NCBI GenBank assembly: GCA_002714565.1
Contig: PAXU01000006.1
Location: 229,435-241,410 of the forward strand
Source of the DNA: Rhodopirellula sp.
GTDB taxonomy: Bacteria; Planctomycetota; Planctomycetia; Pirellulales; Pirellulaceae
DNA length: 11,976 nucleotides
Direction: 5' to 3'
The notes below the pieces were generated by a model. It was not told the origin of the DNA, ran no database searches, and saw only the letters and a program-made list of their open reading frames with translations. Made by a program: the position numbers and the translations under genes. The stretch's first letter is position 1, and each line of letters begins with the position of its first letter. Positions 5,925 to 11,976 of this stretch are shown here, piece by piece.

Positions 5925-7178
5925 ATGGAAATAAACCATGAACGCTTGCTCGAACGTTTTGTCAGTTATGTGAAAGTGGACACAACTGCCAATGCTGAAA
6001 CTACTGAGTACCCAAGCACACCCGGTCAGCTCGTCTTAGGACGCATGCTACTCGCGGAACTCTCCGAAATAGGATTGCAGGATGCACACCAGGATAGCAA
6101 TGGTCTGGTATGGGCAACCCTCCCTTCCAATGTGAGTGATTCCGTACCGGTCATTGCATGGAATTCCCATGTGGATACATCACCGGAGACCACAGGCGCT
6201 AACGTGAATCCCAATGTTATTCGTGACTATCAAGGCGGTGATATCCCCCTAAGCGGCGATGAGACTAAAGTGATCACCGTTGAAGAGAATCCTGAACTCA
6301 ATGAACTGATCGGGGCAACACTAATTACAACCGACGGCACCACACTCTTAGGTGGAGATGACAAGGCGGGCATCGCAATCATCATGGAAGCCGTTCAATC
6401 ACTCGTCGAGAATCCAGATATCGAGCATGGTGAGATTCGAATATTGTTCACCTGTGATGAAGAGATTGGCCGTGGAATCAATCACGTCGACCTAGAGAAA
6501 GTTGGCGCCGTTGCTGCCTACACGCTTGATGGAGGTGGATTTGGTGATCTTGATGTGGAAACATTTTCGGCAGATCAGGCTGTTATCACCGTCAACGGAA
6601 TCAATATTCATCCATCCATCGCAAAAGACCGAATGGTCAATTCCATGCGGGCAGCAGGACAACTACTCGATAAACTCCCGCGCGAATTATCGCCGGAGCA
6701 GACTGATGATCGCGATGGCTTTGTTCATCCGTACTGGATGGAAGGATCTGTGGCTCAAACTGTTATTAAGGCAATCTTACGTGACTTTGATACCGCAAAA
6801 CTCGAAGAATATGCTCAGGTCATCCGTGATACTGCATCCGCGGTTGAACAATCATCAGACGGAATCTCAATAACGGTGGAAATCCAAAGGCAATATCGAA
6901 ATATGGCCGATGGCCTGCCGAAAGAGCCACGAGCCGTTAAGTATGCTCAAGTAGCCCATCAGCAGCTTGGTTACTCATGTAATCTAACCAAGGTGCGTGG
7001 TGGTACAGACGGATCGATGTTAACAGAAAAGGGGCTACCCACACCCAACCTTTCCAGCGGTCAACACAATCCCCATTCACCGCTGGAATGGGCTTGTCTT
7101 GATGAAATGACAAAGGCCTGTAAGAACCTCGTCCAAATCGCTCGCGTTTGGCGTGATGATCCCGATGTAGACGCTTAG
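5925..7178 (+). CDS. pepT: Peptidase T (tripeptide aminopeptidase)
   Basis: A 417-residue M20-family dizinc aminopeptidase, close to the 408 residues of the E. coli enzyme, which removes N-terminal residues from tripeptides in the cytosol. The expected metal ligands and catalytic residues are visible: H82 and D84 in SHVDTSPE, the D145-D146 pair in LLGGDDKAGIA (141-151), E179-E180 in CDEEIG, D202 in TLDGGGFGDLD, and H384 in GQHNPHSPLEW. The dimerisation/lid region runs through about 215-330, with HPSIAKDRMVNSMRAA (229-244), where most relatives have HPG instead of HPS. RGGTDGSMLTEKGLPTPN (358-375) is the typical substrate-site stretch. It lies 25 bp after moaB and has its own good Shine-Dalgarno. 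An intact active enzyme is expected. Confidence 0.93.
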   Translation: MEINHERLLERFVSYVKVDTTANAETTEYPSTPGQLVLGRMLLAELSEIGLQDAHQDSNGLVWATLPSNVSDSVPVIAWNSHVDTSPETTGANVNPNVIRDYQGGDIPLSGDETKVITVEENPELNELIGATLITTDGTTLLGGDDKAGIAIIMEAVQSLVENPDIEHGEIRILFTCDEEIGRGINHVDLEKVGAVAAYTLDGGGFGDLDVETFSADQAVITVNGINIHPSIAKDRMVNSMRAAGQLLDKLPRELSPEQTDDRDGFVHPYWMEGSVAQTVIKAILRDFDTAKLEEYAQVIRDTASAVEQSSDGISITVEIQRQYRNMADGLPKEPRAVKYAQVAHQQLGYSCNLTKVRGGTDGSMLTEKGLPTPNLSSGQHNPHSPLEWACLDEMTKACKNLVQIARVWRDDPDVDA

Positions 7179-7230
7179 CAACACGGTTGCATACAGCAGG
7201 AAAAGAGACGTATGGCATGGAACCAATTAA

Positions 7231-8058
7231 ATGTCCGAATTAAGTAATGAAGTAGCCTATCTCGTCTTTGACATCGAGAGTGTTGCTGACGGCGAATTGG
7301 TTTCCCGATTGCAGTATCCCGGCGAAGACTTGTCAGGCGATGAGGCGATTTCACGATATCGAGCTGAGTTACTCGAGCAAAAGGGATCGGATTTCATTCC
7401 GTATACATTCCACCTACCCGTCTCTGTGGTCATCGCCAAGATTTCCAGAAATTTTGAATTGCTGGATTTGGTAGCTCTTGATCAGCCAGAATTTAGGCCA
7501 CACGTCATTACTAAGCTGTTTTGGCGAGGGTGGGAACACTACAACTGTCCGACTTTTGTCACCTTTAATGGAAGAGGATTTGATATTCCGTTGATGGAGG
7601 TTGCAGCTTTTCGCTACGGGCTGAGTCTTGGGCGCTGGTTCGCTTTGGATGCCAGATCGTTCGATCAACCGAGATACCGATACAACACCGATAAGCACTT
7701 TGATTTGTATGAAGTACTCACGAATTATGGTGCATCGCGATTCAACGGTGGCTTGAACCTCGCTGCCAATTTAATTGGTAAGCCCGGAAAAATGGACGTC
7801 AAAGGCTCTATGGTCCAGGATCTTTATCAGGATGGTAAGCTCGCTGAAATCAATGACTACTGTCGATGCGATGTTTTGGATACATACTTCGTATTCCTGC
7901 GCAGCATGGTACTAACTGGCAGAATCTCACTTGAACGTGAACAGGAAATCGTTGCGAACACACAGAGCTGGATCCTTGCGGAAGCTGAGCGTCAACCGGT
8001 ATTTAAGCAGTACCTGGAACATTGGGGCGATTGGGAAAACCCGTGGCTGGAAGAATAA
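7231..8058 (+). CDS. DEDDy 3'-5' exonuclease of the PolB-like exo2 family
   Basis: A 275-residue protein of the RNase H/DnaQ-like superfamily, matching the predicted 3'-5' exonuclease family related to the proofreading domain of PolB (DNA_pol_B_exo2 type). All three exonuclease motifs are present: Exo I FDIES (13-17; D14, E16), Exo II TFNGRGFDIP (111-120; D118), and Exo III YCRCDVLDTY (210-219; Y210 and D214, YxxxD, the DEDDy type). It has no polymerase domain, so it is a stand-alone nuclease, presumably acting on DNA ends in repair. Its natural substrate is not known to me. ATG 7231 fits the family N-terminus, which begins shortly before the DIE motif. The Shine-Dalgarno-like purine run upstream is better placed for an out-of-frame ATG at 7212. 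It converges with the BRCT-MerR-TPR gene, 37 bp apart. Confidence 0.88.
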   Translation: MSELSNEVAYLVFDIESVADGELVSRLQYPGEDLSGDEAISRYRAELLEQKGSDFIPYTFHLPVSVVIAKISRNFELLDLVALDQPEFRPHVITKLFWRGWEHYNCPTFVTFNGRGFDIPLMEVAAFRYGLSLGRWFALDARSFDQPRYRYNTDKHFDLYEVLTNYGASRFNGGLNLAANLIGKPGKMDVKGSMVQDLYQDGKLAEINDYCRCDVLDTYFVFLRSMVLTGRISLEREQEIVANTQSWILAEAERQPVFKQYLEHWGDWENPWLEE

Positions 8059-8095
8059 CGAGCCACGTCTCAACGATGATCTCGTAAACCGGGCG

Positions 8096-9337
8096 CTATT
8101 GCATTAAGCGATCGCGAGCCTGAGCGGCCCATGGACTATCCGGTGCCAGCACGATGAATGCCCGCCAGTGATCGGTCGCTTCGTCCCTTCTACCAAGCTT
8201 GTCCAGACACTTGGCCAGATGATAATGCGCATCGGGATAATCTGGATGGAATTTGAGTGCACCGTAAAGCGCCGCTATGGCGAGCTCTTCTTCACCCGAT
8301 TCGAGCAATACGCAACCTAGGTTCGCCCGAGCTTCCACGTAGTTTTCGTCCAGTTCGATAGCCATGAAGTATCGCTCACGTGCAGCGGTAAAGTCACCCT
8401 TACGATAAAGCAGTTCGGCTATTCGAAAATTGATTTCAGCATGTGGGCCGGCCATCATCAGAGCTGTGCGATATTGTTCTAGTGCCTGGTCCAGTTCACC
8501 ATCATCTTCCAATGCCGCGGCTTCAGAAAGTATCTGTTCCGGAGTATTGGGTGCAGTTGCCAGAGTAACCGAGCGTTCAAATGGTAATACGACCGGCTCC
8601 GCGGATTCGGTTTTGTCGACATCCTCATCGCGTATCTGGATAACGAATTTCTCTGTGTCGTCATCCTCTAATGCGCCAAAATCCATGCGCATCTGACCGC
8701 TAGGTTCCACAAGCCCTTCCCCCTGTCTGAGTAATATTTGTTGGCCCTCGACGATGACCGATAGTTGAGCCAACGGTCTCTCTACGTCCGGAACATATCT
8801 TGCCAGTTCCGCAAGTGACTTTTCGATTTGCTTCACCGAAGCACCGGCTGCTAGCATCTCAGCTATTCGCTGGGCTGTGGCAACTTCCTGAAAATCAAAG
8901 TACGGGAGCTTGTGTACTTCTCGAGCGGGAACGATTAAGCCACGACGATGCCAACGACGAATCACTCCAATCTCAACATCAAGAAGTTCCGCTAGCATGG
9001 CCGGTGTATACAAACGGCGAATATTCAGCTCATCGTCCACCATCCCGAGTTGTTGCCAAAGCAGCGTCTCATTAATGATCTGAATCGTGCCACTGGCTGC
9101 AAGCGATTGTGTCGTATCTGAAAGTAGATCATCGACACTAGCTGGTGGCCATTGTTCCGCACCGATTACCACCAGATCAACATCGCGGTTCTGCACATCG
9201 TCCGGACTGGCAAGAAAGCCGCCATTGCTGCTAACAAGCCTTTGTAGTTCTCGCTTGTTCATGCCGCCCATCTTGCCAACGAACCCGACACGCTTTCCCT
9301 GGATCGGATTGGGGACTTGGGTATCTGACATTTTCAT
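8096..9337 (-). CDS. BRCT - MerR-type HTH - TPR protein of unknown function
   Basis: A 413-residue soluble protein with three parts. Residues about 14-98 are BRCT-like: GKRVGFVGKMGGMNKRELQRLV, SNGG (37-40), VDLVVIG (53-59), IINETLLWQQLG (87-98), as in NAD-ligase and RFC1-type BRCTs that bind DNA ends or phosphoproteins. Residues about 108-178 are a MerR-type winged helix: RLYTPAMLAELLDVEIGVIRRWHRRGLI, PYFDFQEVATAQRIAEMLAAGASVKQIEKSL. Residues 187-262 are a linker with a conserved-looking strand region (LSVIVEGQQILLRQGEGL) and an acidic stretch. Residues about 266-401 hold four TPRs. The MerR part lacks the cysteine-containing effector region of metal sensors. It suggests DNA binding plus protein assembly, but no target is evident. 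Start may be 9337 or the ATG at 9331; neither has a clear Shine-Dalgarno. It lies 28 bp after the HEAT gene, likely the same operon. Confidence 0.85.
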   Translation of the reverse strand: MKMSDTQVPNPIQGKRVGFVGKMGGMNKRELQRLVSSNGGFLASPDDVQNRDVDLVVIGAEQWPPASVDDLLSDTTQSLAASGTIQIINETLLWQQLGMVDDELNIRRLYTPAMLAELLDVEIGVIRRWHRRGLIVPAREVHKLPYFDFQEVATAQRIAEMLAAGASVKQIEKSLAELARYVPDVERPLAQLSVIVEGQQILLRQGEGLVEPSGQMRMDFGALEDDDTEKFVIQIRDEDVDKTESAEPVVLPFERSVTLATAPNTPEQILSEAAALEDDGELDQALEQYRTALMMAGPHAEINFRIAELLYRKGDFTAARERYFMAIELDENYVEARANLGCVLLESGEEELAIAALYGALKFHPDYPDAHYHLAKCLDKLGRRDEATDHWRAFIVLAPDSPWAAQARDRLMQ

Positions 9338-9365
9338 TCAGTAGAAAAGGATGTGGTCGGTCAGC

Positions 9366-10430
9366 TTAGTTTTGCGACTGTTCCAGTTGCAAAACAGCTT
9401 CTTTGGCGGCGAGCCCGACTTGTGTTGAGACGTCTACTGACTCAAGTGCCTTCATCGCCTCGATCAAATCGCTCAACTCTTCAGTGCTGTGCGAATCAGC
9501 AAGGTTCATCGTGGCACGCAACGCATTGCCAATCAATAGATCTCGACGCATTACCTGCAAGGATTCTTTCGACTCATCTTCCTTAATAAACGGATTATCA
9601 GGATCGAGCATCTCCAATAACACGTTTTTAGCTGCTAGGTCGCCATGACGCGCAAGTCCGGTTGCAGCGTTATAGCGAGTATTGCTATGGGCACTATGAG
9701 TTAAGCTGCGTAGCGTCTCCAGTGCATTGTCACTACCAAGGATTCCAAGTGCATAAGTCGCAGCAGACATGATCTCGTCGCGGCTCGCGTCCTCGTCGGT
9801 TGTGGACGACTCAAGCGTCAGCTTAATCAGCGTCTCTTCCAGATGACGATTGGAAACGAGGCGTTCAGGACCAATGTTGTTGATCAATAATGCCAGAGAT
9901 TCAATCGCCGCACGCCTGACATCCACATCCTTCAAGTCTTTCTCGTGCAATGCCGCATCTATCAACGGGTCGATTGGATCTTCAATCGTGAATTCACCCA
10001 GACACTTGCATACAAACATTCTTAATCGGATACGAGTTGGCTCTGTTTTACCCTGCTTGATTTCACCACGAAGTACGCTGATCAACTCAGCAGCGAGCTC
10101 TTTGTCTTGCTTCAGATCTATGTTGTCAGGGTTCTGAAGTAATAAGGAAAGATTAAAAGCATCCTGCCAACTTCCTTCATTTAACCGCTTTAAGTTCCGA
10201 ACTAATTCCGGAGCACTGGCTGATGTAGCCAACATGTTAAAAAGCAGAACAATTGAAACTACTACGGCCACGATGACCATCGGAATTACAAACAACTGCA
10301 GGATGAACCCCGCACTCGGCGGATGTACTTCCGGCAAGCTTGTATCAGCTGTCGACGATGTTGTGGAGGCAACTTCATTCAGTTGCCCGTCGTCTTCGAT
10401 CGTCGGCTCTTGTTCTGGTGTTGAATTCAC
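9366..10430 (-). CDS. Membrane-anchored HEAT-repeat protein
   Basis: A 354-residue protein with a polar, acidic N-terminal tail (1-40), one strong membrane segment (about 42-66, FILQLFVIPMVIVAVVVSIVL...) and a large helical domain (about 70-350). Helical pairs typical of HEAT repeats are seen, such as VRRAAIESLALLINN (171-185), IMSAATYALGILGSDNALETLRSL (220-243) and TRYNAATGLARHGDLAAKNVLLEML (251-275). HEAT arrays bind proteins; no enzyme motif is present. The start is GTG, supported by AGGAAGAG 7 nt upstream and by a promoter at 10463-10490. The topology of the helical domain is not certain; the acidic N-terminus and the absence of a cleavage site fit a signal anchor. It precedes the BRCT-MerR-TPR gene by 28 bp. 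Confidence 0.83.
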   Translation of the reverse strand: MNSTPEQEPTIEDDGQLNEVASTTSSTADTSLPEVHPPSAGFILQLFVIPMVIVAVVVSIVLLFNMLATSASAPELVRNLKRLNEGSWQDAFNLSLLLQNPDNIDLKQDKELAAELISVLRGEIKQGKTEPTRIRLRMFVCKCLGEFTIEDPIDPLIDAALHEKDLKDVDVRRAAIESLALLINNIGPERLVSNRHLEETLIKLTLESSTTDEDASRDEIMSAATYALGILGSDNALETLRSLTHSAHSNTRYNAATGLARHGDLAAKNVLLEMLDPDNPFIKEDESKESLQVMRRDLLIGNALRATMNLADSHSTEELSDLIEAMKALESVDVSTQVGLAAKEAVLQLEQSQN

Positions 10431-10437
10431 GGTTAAA

Positions 10438-10445
10438 CTCTTCCT
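10438..10445 (-). promoter_or_regulatory. Shine-Dalgarno deciding the GTG start of the HEAT gene
   Basis: Read on the minus strand this is AGGAAGAG, 7 nt before GTG at 10430. It is the strongest ribosome site in the window and supports the non-ATG start. Confidence 0.7.
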
Positions 10446-10462
10446 AGACCATGCAAACCTCT

Positions 10463-10490
10463 AGTGTAGATGGGGCATGGTAAGCGTCAA
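10463..10490 (-). promoter_or_regulatory. Sigma70-type promoter for the HEAT/BRCT-MerR-TPR operon
   Basis: Read on the minus strand: TTGACG (10490-10485, 5 of 6 matches), 16-bp spacer, TACACT (10468-10463, 4 of 6). Transcription would start near 10456, leaving a leader of about 26 nt that includes the Shine-Dalgarno at 10445-10438. The spacing and fit make this a good candidate. Confidence 0.5.
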
Positions 10491-10556
10491 GGCAATCACC
10501 GTCTTCGTGGGACCGCTCGACACTCCGTATTCGCGATACACGCTCTATATTTCACT

Positions 10557-11285
10557 ATGCAACTACTCGATCTAACTCTTGACGACCCGGTTGCAAATAT
10601 TGCTCTGGAAGAAGCTCTACTCGATGAGGCAGAGTCCAATGATGAACCCACAGAATTGCTGCGCCTGTGGCATTTGGACATGCCGATGGTCGTCATTGGC
10701 AGGTCAAGCAGCTATGAAAGTGAAGTAAACGGGAATCAAACAAACATCGATGCAGTGCCAGTAGTACGGCGGTGTAGTGGCGGAGCTGCTATCGTCTGCG
10801 GTACAGGATGTCTGATGTACAGTGTGATCCTCAGTTATCAGAATCATCCTGAGTTACAGCAGATTTCCAATGCACATGACTTTGTGCTAACGACCGTTTC
10901 AAAGGCCATAAACAAACTCGGAGTTGAGTCTACAAGACAAGGGACAAGTGATTTAACCGTTGGGACACGCAAGATATCCGGCAACAGCTTGCGATGTAAG
11001 CGGAATCACATTCTGTATCACGGCACGCTACTTTGTAATTACGATCTGGGTCTGGTCAGTCGATATTTAGGAACTGCTCCGCGACAACCTGAGTATCGTC
11101 AACAAAGGAATCACAACCAATTCGTTGCAAATCTGGGCGTGGATATGGAAGCGCTACGGCAGTCACTGATCGATACATGGGGAGCCACCCAAGCCCGCTC
11201 TGAAATACCGTCGGCGATGGTTGAGTTACTTCTTGAGAATAAGTACCGCTGCGACAAATGGAATCTGCACGGTCGGAATTTGTAA
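10557..11285 (+). CDS. Lipoate-protein ligase A family protein
   Basis: From ATG 10557 the protein has 242 residues and begins MQLLDLTL, as family members do; the in-frame ATG at 10470 would add 29 residues unlike the family. The biotin/lipoate ligase fold is shown by RRCSGGAAIVCG (71-82, lipoyl-AMP/substrate loop), SDLTVGTRKISGNSLR (131-146) with the catalytic lysine K139, YHGTLLCNYDL (154-164) and a C-terminal KYRCDKWN. LplA-type enzymes attach lipoate to the lysine of lipoyl domains in 2-oxoacid dehydrogenases and GcvH. No cysteine sits where LipM octanoyltransferases have theirs, and the line matches the LplA NDL-KxSG pattern, so ligase is preferred. The separate C-terminal domain of E. 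coli LplA (about 338 aa) is absent. No Shine-Dalgarno is seen. A terminator-like hairpin overlaps the stop codon. Confidence 0.85.
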   Translation: MQLLDLTLDDPVANIALEEALLDEAESNDEPTELLRLWHLDMPMVVIGRSSSYESEVNGNQTNIDAVPVVRRCSGGAAIVCGTGCLMYSVILSYQNHPELQQISNAHDFVLTTVSKAINKLGVESTRQGTSDLTVGTRKISGNSLRCKRNHILYHGTLLCNYDLGLVSRYLGTAPRQPEYRQQRNHNQFVANLGVDMEALRQSLIDTWGATQARSEIPSAMVELLLENKYRCDKWNLHGRNL

Positions 11286-11309
11286 GCCATGCCTTGCTTA
11301 CATTTCTTT
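11281..11309 (+). terminator. Candidate intrinsic terminator of the lipoate ligase gene
   Basis: TGTAAGC (11281-11287) and GCTTACA (11296-11302) form a perfect 7-bp stem with an 8-nt loop, followed by the T-rich TTTCTTT (11303-11309). The stem includes the stop codon TAA (11283-11285). The stem has only three G-C pairs and the T-run is interrupted, so strength is uncertain. Confidence 0.4.
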
Positions 11310-11319
11310 CAAATTCCCT

Positions 11320-11976
11320 CTAAACAAATCCCCATTTCTTTCGCAGGATCCACTCTAGAGACAGTACCACGCAAAACACGACGAGAAATGACCAGGCGCT
11401 GGTAGCATCACCGCCGAGTTGCCATTTCACGTCCAATTCGACTTCTGTCTGCTCGGCACGATCATTAATCTCATCGATCAAATCAACAGCATCACCGGGC
11501 ATGACAAGTCGTCCGCCATGAGCAGACGTCATCTCTGCCATTTGACTCAGTTGTTGAGGATCTGCCTGCGTATTAGTGCGCTCCGGTTGCTGGTCAATAA
11601 TCTGAAAGTCAGCACGTGTCTTACCAAGTTCCCTGCCTTGCTGCGACGCAACAACATCCACATAGTAATTCCCCGATGGTCCCGGAGAGTCAATGTTACC
11701 TGTCCAGTCATCCAGTTGTTGCGACAACTGCAACGTCTCCTTCGTCTGATCCGGTCGTACCAAAGTCACATTCCAGGTGACATCATTGATCTGCTCACCG
11801 TCGGTCGTTTGTGCACCAACCGTAAATGAAACCGGACTGCCCGGCGAGTATCGCCGCTGGGCCATATTTATCCACACGTCACTTTGTAATTGGTTTTCTC
11901 GCCCAACCAGCCACAAAATTGCTTGTCGCCAAAACCTAAGTAATTCCTTTTCAAAGCCGCGACGTTTCCAGCGCCA
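11320..11976 (-). CDS. C-terminal part of a large glutamine-amidotransferase-like membrane protein (5' end outside window)
   Basis: The frame is open to the right edge, giving 218 visible residues. The first about 25 (FEKELLRFWRQAILWLVGREN region) match, from memory, the end of the putative glutamine amidotransferase-like domain (GATase1_like/DUF1355 type) of large planctomycete proteins that often also carry a von Willebrand A domain. Next comes a beta-rich Ig-like segment (about 35-115: RRYSPGSPVSFTV, DWTGNIDSPGPSGNYYVDVVA). A single membrane helix (about 192-211, SAWSFLVVFCVVLSLEWIL) is followed by the cytoplasmic tail RKKWGFV. The bulk of the protein would face the periplasm. A TTG at 11916 could begin a shorter frame, but the coding character continues upstream of it, so it is not taken as the start. 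Function is unknown. It converges with the lipoate ligase gene, 34 bp apart. Confidence 0.75.
   Translation of the reverse strand, partial: WRWKRRGFEKELLRFWRQAILWLVGRENQLQSDVWINMAQRRYSPGSPVSFTVGAQTTDGEQINDVTWNVTLVRPDQTKETLQLSQQLDDWTGNIDSPGPSGNYYVDVVASQQGRELGKTRADFQIIDQQPERTNTQADPQQLSQMAEMTSAHGGRLVMPGDAVDLIDEINDRAEQTEVELDVKWQLGGDATSAWSFLVVFCVVLSLEWILRKKWGFV

Noticed and set aside
8059..8095. Bidirectional terminator between the exonuclease and BRCT-MerR-TPR genes
   Set aside because: Only a 5-bp complement (ACGAG/CTCGT) with a long loop and no T-run is present.
10557..11285. LipM-type octanoyltransferase
   Set aside because: The catalytic cysteine region of LipM is not present; the sequence follows the LplA pattern SDL...RKISG and HGTLL.
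1..11976. CRISPR arrays, insertion sequences, phage genes, toxin-antitoxin pairs, tRNA or rRNA
   Set aside because: No repeated spacers, transposase motifs, terminal inverted repeats, integrase-like frames or RNA gene structure was recognised on either strand.

Overview
The window looks like chromosomal DNA of a planctomycete, probably of the Pirellulales. This rests on remembered family resemblance, not on a search. Pointers are a BRCT-MerR-TPR protein, a membrane-anchored HEAT-repeat protein, the tail of a large glutamine-amidotransferase-like membrane protein, small conserved unknown proteins of planctomycete type, weak Shine-Dalgarno use and base composition near 50% GC. No mobile element, prophage, CRISPR array, rRNA or tRNA was seen. 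It reads as an ordinary housekeeping region with several unusual protein architectures.

Region 1 (1-2356, minus strand): a conserved unknown protein (161 aa), a small TPR protein (187 aa), and a large open frame that runs off the left edge. That frame fuses uroporphyrinogen-III synthase (HemD) to uroporphyrinogen decarboxylase (HemE), two consecutive steps of tetrapyrrole synthesis. An intergenic hairpin lies between the first two genes.

Region 2 (2357-3849): a divergent AT-rich spacer with two inverted repeats, a small plus-strand conserved gene (80 aa), then a convergent minus-strand LOG-family Rossmann-fold protein.

Region 3 (3850-8058): a divergent promoter region followed by four plus-strand genes: a polytopic membrane protein whose transcript may be leaderless, a MoaB/MogA molybdopterin protein, peptidase T, and a DEDDy 3'-5' exonuclease of the PolB-like exo2 family. 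MoaB and PepT are 25 bp apart and probably cotranscribed. The others are about 50 bp apart and may join them.

Region 4 (8059-10490, minus strand): a HEAT-repeat membrane protein with a GTG start, a strong Shine-Dalgarno and a recognisable promoter, followed 28 bp later by the BRCT-MerR-TPR protein. They are likely one operon of unknown function.

Region 5 (10491-11976): a lipoate-protein ligase on the plus strand with a terminator-like hairpin at its stop codon, convergent with the C-terminal part of a large membrane protein cut by the right edge.

I found no convincing new multi-gene system. The best leads are the HemD-HemE fusion, the HEAT plus BRCT-MerR-TPR pair, and the conserved genes without known function.
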